A stretch of 64,000 bases of DNA from Orientallactaga sibirica (taxonomy: Eukaryota; Chordata; Mammalia; Rodentia; Dipodidae): assembly GCA_036365145.1 (NCBI GenBank), contig JAEOAD010000025.1:28033001-28097000 (forward strand), read 5' to 3'. Shown one piece after another: positions 34,411-46,660 of this stretch (position 1 is its first letter; each line of letters opens with the position of its first letter). The notes below the pieces were generated by a model, which saw only the letters and a program-made list of their open reading frames with translations, did not search any database and was not told the DNA's origin. The position numbers were made by a program, and so were the translations under genes.

Positions 34411-36760
34411 CTTTAAAAGTGTAAATAGGAGAAAATTTATAGTGGCACAGCAGAAAACAATTACAACTGTCAAAAAGAGTAAATGGGCTTCCATAACAGG
34501 AAGACAGCGCCTCAACTCTGGAGAAGTGCCAAGAGGGTAGGCCTGTGCAGGCAGTGCTGAGGCTGTACTAGCTGTGTTCTAAGGCTTCTGCTGACTTCAA
34601 AGCAGACGGTTCTATTGCCAGCCTCACTGCAGGATAACTTTTGTTCTTTTTGAGTCAGGGTCTCAGGTTCAATTCTCCAGGTTCCCAAAGACCAGATGCA
34701 CAAGGGGGCACATGCATATGGAGTTAGTCTGCAGTGGCTAGAGGCCTTGGCATGCCCATTCTTTCCATTTCTGTCTCAAAATTAAAAAAAAAAAAAAATT
34801 GAGACAGGGACTCATATATCCGGGGACAAACCCTGAACAAGCTATGTAGCTGAGAATGATCTGTAGTTTAAAAAAAAAAAAAAAAAAATTATTACAGCCG
34901 GGCGTGGTGGCGCGGCCTTCCTCTACCTCTGCCTGAGTGCTGGGATTAAAGCGTGCGCCACCACGCCGCCCTGTAGTTTTTTTTTTTTTTTAATCCCAGC
35001 CCTCAGGATGCAGAGGTAGGAGGATCGCCATGAGTTCAAGACCACCCTGAGACTACATAGTGATTTCCAGGTCAGCCTGGGCCAGAGTGAGACCCCCTAC
35101 CTCAAAAAAATAAATAAATTAAAAAAAAAAAAAATAAAAAAATTATTACAGAAAGGGGGAATGAATGGTTGCCCCAGGGCATTTAGCTGTGTGCGGCTTT
35201 GTGCCTCTGGCTTTACACTGGTACTGGGGAACTGAACTCCGGCTGTTAGGCTTTGGAGGCAAGCGTCTTAACCATTTCTCCAGCCCAACCTTTAGCTTAT
35301 GATCCTCCTGCCTCAACATCCTTCGGGCTCAGTTATAGACATGCTACCACACCCAGCTTGTGCAACACTGGGGATTAAATTTAGGGCCTAGGGCATGTTC
35401 AGCAAGCACTCTCCTGAGTTACATCCCAGCTCTCTTAAGATGAAATGTTGGTTTTTTGTTGTTGTTTGTTTGTTTTTTGTTTGTTTTGTTTTGTTTTTCG
35501 AGGTAGGGTCTCACTCTAGCCCAGGGTGACCTATTTAGTCTCAGGGTGGCCTTGAACTCATGGTGATCCTCCTACCTCTGCCTCCCGAGTGCTGGGATTA
35601 AAGGCATGCACCACTATGCCCAGTTTTTTGTTTTTTTTTGTTTTTTTTTTTTGGTTTTTCAAGGCAGCCTGAGCTAGAGTGAGACCATACCTTGAAAAAC
35701 AAACAAAAAATTGAACATATATCAAGTAACTACACAATCTTAATTTTCTTGATTTCCACTTATTTTTGTTTGCTTTTTGTTTTTTTTCGAGGTAGGGTCT
35801 CACTCTAGTCCAGGCTGACCTGGAATTCACTATGTATCCTCAGGGTGGCCTCAAACTCACGGTGATCCTCCTACCTCTGCCTCCCAAGTGCTGGGATTAA
35901 AGGCATGCACCACTGTACCCGGCTCTCTTGATTTCCACTTTAAGAAAGAAGAGCACAGATGGGTGTGGTGACACACGTCTTTAATTCCAGCACTCGGGAG
36001 GGAGGCTGAAGCAGGAGAACAACTGTTGAGTCTGAGGCCGAACTGAGACCACACAGTGAATTCCAGGTCAGCCTGGCCTAAAGCAAGACCCTGCCTTGAA
36101 GAAAAAAAAAGCAAGAAAAAGCAAAAAGGAAAAAGATACATACTTCTATTATTATCATACAAACCTTACTAAGAACTAAACATGATATATCAAATTATGG
36201 AAATGCCACAATTTCTCCTAACTTTGGACAGATTTTAGAGTGATTCTTCTCATTTTCTACTACTATAAGTAGCCTGGCTATGAATTTTTTTATGTCCCTG
36301 AACATAACTGAGAATTATGATTTAATTATTGACTACTTCCGAAAAAGCCTATATACTAATCCACTGCCACCTGCCCACCAAATAGCAAAGGGTTAAGTGC
36401 TGATAAATGAAGCTCACACTTCACCTCAACTCTATGTGGTTTCTCTTAGTCTACTCTTCCTGGGCTCATAAGCCTCATGATCAAGAAGTTTATCCTGAAG
36501 TCTGACCTAAGCTTTTCCTACTGCAACATAAACAGATTTATGTCTGAAGTTTTAAGAAATAATCATCCTAAACTCATAAACTATTTTTTTTTTTTGACCC
36601 AAGGTAGGGTCTCCCTCTAGCCCAGACTGACCTGGAATTCACTCTGTAGTCTCAGGGTGACCTCAAACTCACAGCGATCCTCCTACTTCTGCCTCCCGAG
36701 TGCTGGGATTAAAGGTGTGCACTACCAGCTCTCATTTTCTCTCTCTCTCTCTTTTTTTTG

Positions 36761-36792
<32 letters not shown>

Positions 36793-39700
36793 TGGGTGTG
36801 CCAGCAGTCTCTCAGCAGCTGCGAACGAAATCCAGATGCGTGCGCCCCCTTGTGGTCAAGTGCGGCATTGCGCCCTTGCATCACTTTGCATCTGGCTAAA
36901 CGTGGGACCTGGAGATTGGAACCAGCGTTCTTAGGCTTAGGAGGTAGGTGCCTTAACCACTAAGCCATCTCTCCAGCCCTCATTTTCTCTTTTAAGGCAA
37001 AGGAGGGGGCTGGAGAGATGGCTTAGTGGTTAAGTGCTTGCCTATGAAGCCCAAGGACCCCAGTTCAAGGCTCAATTCCCCAGTACCCACGTAAGCCAGA
37101 TGCACAAGGTGGTGCATGCATCTTGGAGCTCATCTGCAGTGGCTGGAGGCCCTAGTGCGCCCATTCTCTGTCTGTCTCTCTCTCTCTATGCCTCTTTCTC
37201 TGTCTGTTGCTAATAAATAAATAAAAATAAGCCGGGTGTGGTGGTGCACGCCTTTAATCCCAGCACTCGGGAGGCAGAGGTAGGAGGATCACTGAGAGTT
37301 CGAGGCCACCCTGAGACTACATGGTTAATTCCAGGTCAGTCTGGACCAGAGTGAGACCCTACCTTGCAAAACCAAAAATAAATAAATAAATAAATAAATA
37401 AATATAAATAAATAAAGAAAGAAGAGACATCCCATGTTTATTTAAAAAAAAAAGACTAATTCTACAAGATTAAACAGCATTGTCTTTCGTTACCTGTCTT
37501 AGCTGTCTGAGGTCAGACTTGTTTCCCACAAGAACCACAGGTGTATCATCAGTACGTCGAACTCGATAAATAAGCTGTTTAAAGTCGCGCACTTCATGGA
37601 AGCTACGTCGGTCGGTGATCGAGTAGCAGATGATGAAGCCTTCTCCTGCCCTCATGTACTGATCCCGCATGGCCGTGAACTCTGCCTAGAGGAAAACCAG
37701 GGTCAATGCTGCATTAGTGCCACAGACAGACACCCAGGAGCTGCTTCAGATTACAGAGCCACATGCCCGTTACCTGCTATCCTGAGTCAGAGTGCATGAA
37801 ACATCAAGAAACAACTAGTGACCAAATCTGCATAAGCCTCTTTCCCCCTTTACTAGTCTTTCCTCAGAGCATTCTGGGATTTAATACCTGTCCTGCTGTA
37901 TCCAAAATGTCCAGGTTGGCAGGCTCATCATCAATACGGATTCGGATTTTGTAAGCATCTTCTACAGAAGGGAAGAAAAGTTACTATAAACCCACACAGA
38001 TAGAAAAGTGAATTTAGCCGGGCATGGTGGCACATGGCTTTAATCCCAGCACTTGAGAAGCAGAGGTAGGACAATCACTGTGAGTTCAAGGCCACCCTGG
38101 AACTATATAGTGAATTCCAGGTCAGCCTGGACTACAGCAAGACCCTACCTCGAAAAACCAAAACAATAAGGTAAGAAGTGACATTTAAAATTCACCCCAT
38201 GGAAAAGCTGATTCCACATCTTTTATACGAAAGAGAAAGAGCAGATAGAGAGAATGGGCACACCAGGGCCTCCAGTCACTGTGAACAAACTCCAGATGCA
38301 AGTACCACCTTGTGCATCTGGCTTTATGTGGGTCCTTTGGCTCTGCAAGCAAGAAAGCACCTTAACCAATAAGCCATCCCTCCAGCCCCAAGCTTTTGTT
38401 GTTGTTGTTGTTGGATTAAGGGTGTCATTGTAGCCTAGAATGACCTAGAAACTCACTTTGTAGCCCAGGCTTGCCTTGAACTCAAGCTTGACCTCCTACT
38501 TCAGCCCCTCAAAGTGCTTGGAGTACACCAATTTTTGTTCCTCCTTTTACATCCCCATATGCTCTCAATCTTCTTTTTTATATGATTTATATTTATTTGT
38601 TTATTTATTAGAAACAGATATAGGAAAAGAGAGAGAGAGAATGGGCATGCCAGGGTCTCTAGCCACTGCAAACTAATTCGAGACACATGCCCCACCATGT
38701 GCATCTGGCTTATGTGGAACCTGGAGAATCGAACCTGGGTCCTTAGGCTTCACAGGCATGTGCCTTAAACGCTAAGCCATCTCTCCAGCCCTTAATTTTC
38801 TTATATTATTATTTACTTGCAAGGAGGGAGAGAGACAAAAGAGGCACACTAGTGCCTCTTGCCACTGCACATGAACTCCATATGCATGTGCCACTCTCAG
38901 GAATTGAATCTGGGTTGTTAGGCTTTGCAGGAACACACCTTAACCACTGAGCAACTTCTCCAGATCTCTTAATATTTTTTTTTGTAGTTTAAATATATGT
39001 TATTTACTTATGGGGAGAATGGGTACATCAGGGCCTCTGGCCACTGGAAACAAACTCCAGATACATGTGCCACTTTGTGCATCTAGCTTATTCTACCTAC
39101 TGTAGACTCGAACCTGGGTCCTTAAGCTTCACAGGCATGCACCTTAACCACTAAGCCAGCCATCTCTCCAGCTCAGAGCTTTGTATTGTTTTTCGAGGTA
39201 GGGTCTTGCTCTAGCCCAGGATGATCTGGAATTCACTATGTAGTCTCAGGGTGGCCTCAAACTCATGACAATCCTCCTACCTCTGCCTCCTAAGTGCTGG
39301 ATTAAAGGAGTGCACCACCACGCCCGGCTTCAAGATTTCTTATTTGGGGGGGGCGGTTTGAGGTAGGGTCTCACTCTAGCTCAGGCTGACCTGGAATTCA
39401 CTATGTAGTCTCAGGGTGGCCTCAAACTCTTGGCCGATCCTCCTATCTTTGCCTTCCGACTGCTGGGATTAAAGGCGTGTGCCACCACACCCGGCAAGAT
39501 TTCTTAACTTTTTCAATATATTTTTTGGCCAGGGGAGGTGGCCCACAACTATAATCCCAACACGGGGAAGGCAGAGGTAGGAGGACAGAACCACCATGAA
39601 TTAGAGGCCAACCTGGACTACAGAGTTACAGGTCAGCCTGAGATAGAATAGGACCTTGCCTCTCAAAAAAAGGGAGGGGGCTGGGAAGATGGCTAAGTGG

Positions 39701-40720
39701 TTAAAGACACTTTTTCACAAAGCCTGCTTATTCAGGTTCAATTCCCCAATCACCCATAGAAAGCCACACAGGCCTTTGTTTGCAGCTTCAAGAGATCCTG
39801 ACAGACCCTTGCACGTGTGTGCACACAGAGACACATACTAACAAATAAGTAAAATAAATAATTTTTTTGGGGGGGAGGTTAAGTAGGGTTTCACTCTAGT
39901 CCAGTCCAACCTGGAACTCACTATGTAGTCACAGGGTGGCCTCGAACTCACGGTGATCCATGCTGGGATTAAAGGCGTACACCACCACGCCCAGCTAATA
40001 AATAAAAATTTAAAAGAAAGAAAAAAGTTACTAGTGGCACCTGAGAATGGGACGGAAATGAGTTCTGCCCAGTTAGTCAGGGTCATATAGCAAGACAAGA
40101 AAACAGGCAGGTACGCAAGAAAATTCTGAAATTCTGAAACTTTGTACAGGTGCATGAGCATGTTGGTCTACCACCAGCGAGTAGAGTGACACCAGGCCCA
40201 CCAGAACTGTGACAGGTGCTCGGCACTAGCAGCAAGGCAACTGTCAAGGCCAGGGTTCCGGGCAATCATGGAATGCCTACCAGCAGCCAGGCAGGAAGGC
40301 GGTGGTGGCAGACATTGACTGGCATTGACCCTGCCAGCACAAGCCATAACCCTCCCAGGTTACTGGGGAGAGGCACTTTCTAGGCCCAAATACAGCTTAA
40401 TCAAGGCTGAAATAACTTGATGCTCAAAGTGGGGTCCGTGGGAGGTGGCACAAAGCTCAGGCCTGCTGGCTGACCATGGGTTAGAGTGAAGTAAATGATC
40501 CTAACCCTAAATTACTTTTATTCATAAAACTCCCATTCTGCTGGGCGTGGTAGCACACGCCTTTAATCCCAGCACTCAAGAGGCAGAGGTAGGAGGATTG
40601 CCAAGAGTTCAAGGCCACCCTGAGACTACATAGTGAATTCCAGGTCAGCCTGGGCTAGAGTGAGACCCTACCTCAGAAAACCAAAAACCTCCCATTACTC
40701 AGTTAAAATTCCTCTATCTG

Positions 40721-40756
<36 letters not shown>

Positions 40757-43700
40757 AAATAAATGAATAAAATTTAAAAAACAGGGGCTGGGGCTGCAGA
40801 GATGGCTTAGCGGTTAAGGCACATGCCTGCAAAGCCTAAGGATCCCAGTTCAATTATCCAGGTCCCACGTAAGCCAGATACACATGGTGGCACATAAAAC
40901 TGGAGTTTGTTTGCAGTGAATAGAGGCCCTGGCACGCCCATTCTCACTCTTTCTCTCTCTCTCCCTCTGTAATAAATACGTAAATGAGTGAATAAATAAA
41001 CAAACAAACAAACAAATGGGCTAGAGTGATGGCTTAGCGGTAAAGGCATTTGCCTGCAGAGCCAAAGGATCCCAGTTCGATTCTCTAGGACCCACATAAG
41101 ACAGATGCACAAGGGGGCGCATGCATCTGGAGTTCGTTTGCAGCGGCTGCATGCCCTGGTGCACCCGTTCTCTCTTTCTCTGCCTCTTTCTCTCTCTCAA
41201 ATAAATAAAGCAAGGGACTAGAGAGATTGCTCAGCAGTTAAAGGCACTTGCTTGCAAAGCCTGATGGTCTGGGTTCAATTCCCCAGTACCCTCACATAAA
41301 GCCAGATGCACAAAGTGATGCATGCATCTGGAGTTTGTTTCCAGCAGCAAGAGGTCTTGTTGTGCCCATACACTCTTCTCCCCACTCTTTTTTTTGTTTT
41401 GGTTTTTCAAGATAGGGTCTCACTCTAGCCCAGGCTGACCTGGAATTCACTATATAGTCTCAGGATGTCCTCAAACTCACAGCAATCTTCCTACCTCTGC
41501 CTCCCTCCTCAAGTGCTGGGATTGAAGGCATGCACCACCATGCCTGGCTCCCACTTTCTCTTTGCTTGCAAATAATAAAAAAAGTAAGCTATGGAGCCAA
41601 CCAAGCATGTTGGATCATTCCTATAACACTAGCATATTGGAGTTTGAGGCAGGAGAATTACCATGAGTTTGAGGTCAGCCTGGGCTCCACAGTGAGTTCC
41701 AGGCTAACCTAGGCTGCAATGTGCAACCTGGTCTCAAAACAAACCAAGCAGAAAAGCAAGACAAGCAGACCACAAGGGAAAGGTGGCTCAGTAGTAGAGC
41801 TTACCTAACAGGCTCTCTACTGCAAATCCTCACTACTGCAAAAAGACAGCTACAGCTGGGCGTGGTGGCGCACACCTTTAATCCCAGCACATGGGATGCA
41901 GAGGAAGGAGGATTGCTGTGAGTTTGAGGCCACCCTGAAAATACATCGTGAATTCCAGGTCAGCCTGGGCCAGAGTGGGACCCTACCTCAAAAAACCAAA
42001 ACAAACAAACAAACAAACAAAAAAGACAGCTACTTTTCTAGCACTCCACCAACAACTGAGGGTTAAAGACATGGAGAAAACAGACTTTTTTTTTTTAGTT
42101 ATATAAAAAACAGACTATCTTTTTTAAAAATTTTTTTGTTTATTTTTATTTATTTATTTGAGAGTGACAGACAGACTGAGAGAGAAAGAGGCAGATAGAG
42201 AGAGAGGGAATGGGCATGCCAGGGCCTCCAGCCACTGCAAACGAACTCCAGATGCATGTGGCCCCCTTGTGCATCTGGCTTACGTGGGTCCTGGGGAATT
42301 GAGCCTCGAACCGGGGTCCTTAGGCTTCATAGGCAAGCGTTTAACCGCTAAGCCATCTCTCCAGCCCAAAAAACAGACTATTTTTTAAAATATGTTTTTA
42401 TTTATTTATTTGCAAGCAGAGAGAAGAGAGTCAGACAAAGAGAGTGGGCATGCCAGGGCTTCTAGCTACTGCAAATGAACTCCAGATGTATGTGTCACTT
42501 TGTGCACCTGGCTTACGTGGGTTCTGGGGAATCAAACTTGGGTGGCTAGGCTTTGCAGGCAAGCACTTTAACTGCTGAGACATCTCTCCAGCCCCCCGCC
42601 CCACCTTTCTGAGTAAGACTTTGTGTATTTATTTGCAAGCAGAGAGGGACTCAGAGAGAGAAAATGGGCCTGGCCATTTTCAAACCCGGGTCCTTAGGCT
42701 TTACAGGCAAGCACATTAACTGCTCAGCCATGTCTCCAGTTCCTTAACAGGACTATTCAACGGACTGCAGGCTGGGGTAGTGAGTGCAGTCCAGTTGAGA
42801 CACGAGGTCCTGTGTGCTTAAGCTGTAGTCCTGTCCTCTGGCTCTACTTGTTTTTCTACTTCCTTTTGTGGAAGTTCAAACCAGCTGACTCATACTTACA
42901 GGGTGTCTCAAGTCAGAACCTCAGAAGTGACAGGGAAAAAAGACAAAAAGAAGGGGGCTTCATAAGTGGCCTTTAAACTTTTGCTTTAATCTGACAATAC
43001 AGTATAAGAGCCATAAAACATTATAAAAAAAGAGGTGGAAAAATGGCTTAGCGGTTAAGACGTTTGCCTGTGAAGCCAAAGGATCCCAGTTCTGTTCTCC
43101 AGGACCCACGTAAGCCAGATGCACAAGGGGCACATGCATTTGGAGTTTGTTTGCAGTGGCTAGAGGCCCTGGCGTGTCCATTCTCTCTCTGCCTGTCCTC
43201 TCTCTCTCTCTGCTTGCAAATAACTAAATAAAAATTAAAAAACAATTAGAAAGAAAGTTGTCCTATTAATGCTCACCCTAACCCAGACACTAAAGATGAC
43301 TTACGCGCATATCAAGTGTAGAAAAACTACAAAACGGCTTACCGCTTTCCAAATAAATCTGAGCTACATGCCAAAAATTAGTGACTCAAAATATAGTTTA
43401 ACTATCATTTTTTTTTCAACTTGAAATCCACTGAGATATTTTCACAGGGTCCATTTGGAAACCTATGAGAGGGTCTGACTTACCAATGGTGGGGTCATGG
43501 TCTTCCGGGAAACGATGGCTGATGAACTGCATGGTCATGGCTTCAAAACAAGAAAAAAATTAAAATTGAAAATCCTCACAAAGTTCATCGAGAGAAAGCA
43601 CTTGAGTACTAACTTTGCATAACAGCCCATCCACTGGTTTGGGTGTCATTCCCCGTATTTAAGCGCTCTGCAGGGCTGTCAACGGGACGGGTCACCTACC

Positions 43701-43799
43701 GCTCTTGCCCACGCCCCCGGCGCCCAGCATCACCAGCTTGTATTCGCGGGAGAGCCCCGCAGGACTGCCGCCGCCGCCGGGCCGGGCCCCGGCGTCCAT
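34180..43799 (-). CDS. RIT1: RIT1, Ras-like GTPase (spliced, complete, 5 coding exons)
   Basis: Minus-strand coding exons 43799-43700, 43540-43484, 37961-37888, 37685-37494 and 34410-34180 join in frame to 217 residues. RIT1 is a small GTPase that relays growth-factor signals to MAPK pathways at the plasma membrane. All G motifs are present: P-loop GAGGVGKS (26-33), the G2 effector region with HDPTIED (48-54), DTAGQ (73-77, catalytic Gln77), NKSD (132-135) and ETSA (160-163). The C-terminus is a Lys/Arg-rich tail ending KKKDSVT with no CAAX box, as known for Rit proteins, which bind membranes by charge. The N-terminus is two residues shorter than human (219) and Gly-rich (PGGGGSP). With exon 1 spliced at 43940/43838, an in-frame TGA lies 15 codons upstream, which supports this ATG. 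Confidence 0.97.
34660..36740. repeat. SINE cluster in RIT1 last intron (3' part)
   Basis: Dip +: 34660-34790 (partial). A rearranged B1 group is at 34897-35105 (listed separately). Dip - partial: 35145-35290. ID/B4-like -: 35300-35430. B1 -: 35494-35630, 35785-35925 and 36597-36730. B1 +: a fragment at 35660-35700, and 35950-36100. The 36105-36590 stretch is unique with no gene signal. Confidence 0.75.
34897..35105. repeat. Fold-back B1 arrangement
   Basis: A + strand B1 head (gccgggcgtggtggcgc) is followed at once by an inverted B1 piece ending 'gcgccaccacgccgcc' (about 34913-34970). Then, after a T-run, comes a headless + strand B1 (34992-35105). The two head pieces are inverted repeats only about 40 bases apart. 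Confidence 0.7.
36745..36979 (-). repeat. B2/Dip-like SINE, CTCF-motif subfamily (copy 3)
   Basis: It is inverted. GCGCCCCCTTGTGG at 36842-36855 is the reverse complement of the motif in copies 1 and 2, and it ends 'ccatctctccagccc'. Confidence 0.8.
37008..37372 (+). repeat. Dip-like SINE and B1 pair
   Basis: Dip-like + at 37008-37215 is followed by B1 + at 37231-37372 and an (AAAT)n tail to about 37418, within 80 bases of a RIT1 exon. Confidence 0.85.
37494..37685 (-). CDS. RIT1: RIT1 coding exon 4
   Basis: It encodes [17 protein letters not shown] through [10 protein letters not shown], meaning the switch II end, core strands and the G4 NKSD specificity motif. The acceptor is TCCTCTAG and the donor is CAG|GTAACG, on the minus strand. 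It is 192 nt, phase 0 at both ends. Confidence 0.97.
37888..37961 (-). CDS. RIT1: RIT1 coding exon 3 (switch II)
   Basis: It encodes (E)[24 protein letters not shown]. The acceptor is TTCTGTAG and the donor is CAG|GTATTA, minus strand. It is 74 nt and holds the DTAGQ motif with catalytic Gln77. Confidence 0.97.
38016..39995. repeat. SINE cluster in RIT1 intron
   Basis: B1 +: 38016-38160 and 39525-39665; B1 -: 38400-38540 (old), 39190-39330, 39355-39497 and 39870-39995. Dip-like -: 38225-38390, 38590-38792, 38805-38965 and 38990-39175; Dip-like + (decayed): 39675-39850. Confidence 0.8.
40000..40525. other. Unique intronic DNA, RIT1
   Basis: It is about 500 bases without a recognisable repeat or gene signal. 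Confidence 0.5.
40530..42745. repeat. SINE cluster in RIT1 intron
   Basis: B1 +: 40530-40690, 41600-41740 (old) and 41855-42000; B1 -: 41390-41552. Dip-like +: 40790-41000, 41018-41210 and 41214-41389, the last resuming at 41553-41580. Dip-like -: 42130-42367, 42390-42595 and 42620-42745. The inverted B1 at 41390 splits a Dip element. Confidence 0.8.
43033..43240 (+). repeat. B2/Dip-like SINE
   Basis: It is a common-type copy, antisense to RIT1, with the tail 'ctgcttgcaaataactaaataaaa'. Confidence 0.85.
43484..43540 (-). CDS. RIT1: RIT1 coding exon 2 (switch I)
   Basis: It encodes (A)[18 protein letters not shown] on the minus strand: helix 1 and effector loop start. The acceptor is TTTTGAAG, with a weak pyrimidine tract close to the AG, and the donor is G|GTAAGTC. 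It is 57 nt. Confidence 0.96.
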
Positions 43800-43838
43800 G
43801 CTCGTCCGCGGCAGCCCCGGGGAGCCCGGGCAGGGACC
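43700..43838 (-). CDS. RIT1: RIT1 exon 2 with start codon (coding 43799-43700)
   Basis: Read on the minus strand, a clear acceptor (CCCTTCTCCAG) precedes 43838. Then come 39 bases of 5' UTR, the ATG at 43799-43797 and [33 protein letters not shown], with donor GTAGGTGAC after 43700. The Gly-rich N-terminus replaces the longer Ser/Cys-containing one of human. Confidence 0.93.
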
Positions 43839-43939
43839 CTGGAGAAGGGAGGAAAGCGTGTCTCCTCGGATGCGGGCACCGTCCTGCTCGCCGCCGACCC
43901 GGAAGCCCCGGGAAAGCCCCGTCCTCCCCGGAGGCTCAC

Positions 43940-44150
43940 CAGTCACCAGCCGGGACAAGTTCCACTTCCCCGCACAGCGACGCCCCGGGCCGGCAGGACG
44001 GCCGTCCCCGGGGAAGCGGGGGTGCTCCGGCCGCCCCAGGCCCTCGGGCCCCGCCGATCCCCCGGGACAAGAGGCCTCGGCGGGCGGAGGAGCCGGCTCT
44101 GACCTGTGACCCGCCCGCCCGCGCCGAGCAAGATGGCGCCGGGGCGGAGC
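43940..44150 (-). other. RIT1: RIT1 non-coding exon 1 (approximate 5' end)
   Basis: The minus-strand donor is GACTG|GTGAGCC after 43940. The first intron would be only about 100 bases (43939-43839). The 5' end is not visible. A YY1-type CAAGATGGCGCC at 44129-44140 suggests a start near 44140-44160. An in-frame TGA near the end of this exon closes the long antisense-looking open frame once spliced. Confidence 0.6.
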
Positions 44151-44299
44151 CACGTCGCGGCTCTCGGCCACGCCCACGCGGAGCCACGCCCACCGCGGAG
44201 CCACGCCCACGCGGACGGGCGCGCCGGGCCCCAGGTCGCCGAGGCGGGTTTGCAGGACGCACAAAGGAAGCCGCGTGGTCACGTCCTGTGGCCGAGGTG

Positions 44300-44580
44300 C
44301 GCGGACTTAGGTGGGCGCTCCATCAAGCAGAGAAAGCACTTTCTTCAGACTGCGGATAAGACTAGAGTCCTGATGGGGCTGATCGCTGCCGGTGAAAACG
44401 ACCAGTGTCATGAGAAACCCCGGTCACAGCCGCCCCCCACCGCTAGAAACCAGGACCAGATGTTCACATCTCCTCAGCTACCCCAATCAGAGTGCTGCAC
44501 ATATTTTAAGCCATAGGCACTAAAAGACATACACATTTTGTTTCGTTTTAAGTAAGTGTGTGGTTTTGAGTCTTACTCTA
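44300..44580. other. Unique DNA upstream of RIT1
   Basis: This is non-repeat sequence between the CpG island and the first SINE. Nothing else is recognised. Confidence 0.5.
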
Positions 44581-44584
44581 AACT

Positions 44585-46620
44585 GGGCGTGGCGGGACAC
44601 GCCCTTTAATCCCAGCACTCCGGAGGCAGAGGATCACTGAGTTCGCGGCCACCCTGAGACTACACAATGAACACATGGAGACCCTACCTTAAAATAAATA
44701 AATAAGAGGGTGTCACTCTAGCCCAGGCTGACCTAGAACTCAGTAGTCCCAGGTTGGGCACAGCTTTTCTCTGGAAAGAAAATATAAAATTCAGGGGCTT
44801 GTAAATAGCCTTTACTATACCAAGGCCCTGCAAGCCCAGCTCTTGGAGATGTAGCCTCAGCTACATCATGTTCATGAGATCCTGTAACAACAAAAAGAAA
44901 ACAGCAGAGGGAGATGGCCCAGTGGTTAAAAGAACTTGCTTGCCTTATCAGCCAGGGTTTGATTCCCCAGCACCCATATAAAAGGTAGCACATGCACCTG
45001 GTGTTCATCTCACTGGCAAGAGACAGCTGTGCACATACACACACACACACTTGGAAGGCTGAAGTAGGACTGTTGAACTCGAGGCCACCCTGGGACTAGT
45101 TCCTAAAAACAAACAAACCCACAGGTGATATAATGAACTTGACACAAACTTTTCTGATGCAAATTGCAATTTCCACTAGCTGCTACTTCTGAGACTGTTT
45201 AGGTATGTAGTTTAGGTCTGCTTCCAACTTCTGATTTTCCTGCTTTAGCAAACCAGTGCTGAGATTACCAGATTACAGGTGTGGGCCACTATGCCTATTT
45301 CTTTTTTTTTTTTTTTATTCATTCATTCATTCATTCATTCATTCATTCATTTTTACTTGCAAGCAGAGAGAGAGATAGGAGAGGCAGAGAGAGAGAGAGA
45401 ATGGGCACATCAGGGCTTTTAGCCACTGCAAACGAACTCCAGATGCATGTGCCCCTCGTGCATCTGGCTTACGTGGGTTCTGGAGAATCGAACCGGAATC
45501 CTTTGGTTTCGCAGGCAAACGCCTTAACCACTAAGCCATTTCTCCAGCCCTATTTCTTTATTTTTTAAATATTTTATTTATTTGCAAACAGAGACAGAGA
45601 GAATGGGCATGCTGGGATCTCCAGCCACTGCAAACAAACTCCAGATGAATGCACCACCATTTGCAACTGGCTAAAGAATTTTATATATATGGAATTTCAG
45701 AACAATTAAGACACCTAACATAGACCACTGGTGTCCACACACATATGCCAAAATCAATAAAACAAGGTTGGGGCTAAAACTCAGTGGTATATCACTCCTC
45801 TAGCCATGTGTAAGACTCTGAGGCCCTAGGTTCAACCATCAGACAAAACACACACATGTTCTTTCCAATAATAATATCATTTATGTTAAAATGTGTTTCA
45901 TTCACAAGTTTTGTTTGGTTTCTCAAGGTAGGGTCTCATTCGAGCCCAGGCTGACCTGGAATTCACTATGTAGTCTCAGGCTGGCCTTGAACTCAGTGAT
46001 CCTCCAACCTCAGTATCCAGAATGCTAGGATTAAAGGTGTGCAACACTACACCTGTCTTTACTTTTTTTGAGACAGGGTTTCCTGTAAACTGGGCTGGCC
46101 TTGAATTCATTATCCTCCTCCTATCTCCACTTCCTGAGTGTTTGTAGTATAAGCATAGAGCAGAAATGAAGAGATGGCTCAGCAGGTAAAGGTGCTTCCT
46201 TAAAAAGCCTGACAGCAGGGCTGGAGAGATGGCTTGGCGGTTAAGGCACCTGCCTGCCAAGCCTAAGAACGCTGGTTCCAATCTCCAAGTCCCACATTTA
46301 GCCAGACTCAAAAAGTGAAGCAAGGGCGCAATGCCACACTTGACCACAAGGGGGCGCATGCATCTGGAGTTCGTTCACAGCTGCTGGTGCGCCCATTCTC
46401 TCTATACATACATACATACATACATACATACATACATACATACATACATACATACATACCTCCAATAACAATCTAAAAAAAGTAGCCAGGTGTGGTGGTG
46501 CATGCCTTTAATCCCAGCACTTGGGAGGCAGAGGCAGGAGGATCGTCATGAGTTTGAGGCCACCCTGAGACTACATAGTGAATTCCAGGTCAGCCTGAGC
46601 TATAGTGAGACCCTACCTTG

Positions 46621-46660
<40 letters not shown>

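Larger units (their letters stand above)
43640..44300 (-). promoter_or_regulatory. RIT1: RIT1 CpG-island promoter with EGR1-type sites
   Basis: This is a dense CpG block covering exons 1-2. Upstream of the presumed start is a tandem repeat of about 16 bases (44142-44215) built on CCACGCCCACGCGGAG. On the minus strand it gives two perfect GCGTGGGCG (EGR1/Zif268) sites at 44171-44179 and 44204-44212, with a one-base-interrupted third between them. YY1 is at 44129-44140. No TATA box is present. Confidence 0.7.

Noticed and set aside
43692..44282. 196-codon minus-strand frame containing the RIT1 start
   Set aside because: It reads through the first RIT1 intron and promoter. In the spliced message a TGA closes the frame 15 codons before the RIT1 ATG.
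43643..44359. 238-codon + strand frame in the RIT1 CpG island
   Set aside because: It is antisense to RIT1 exons, Pro/Arg/Ala-rich as expected from GC-rich DNA, and has no recognisable domain.
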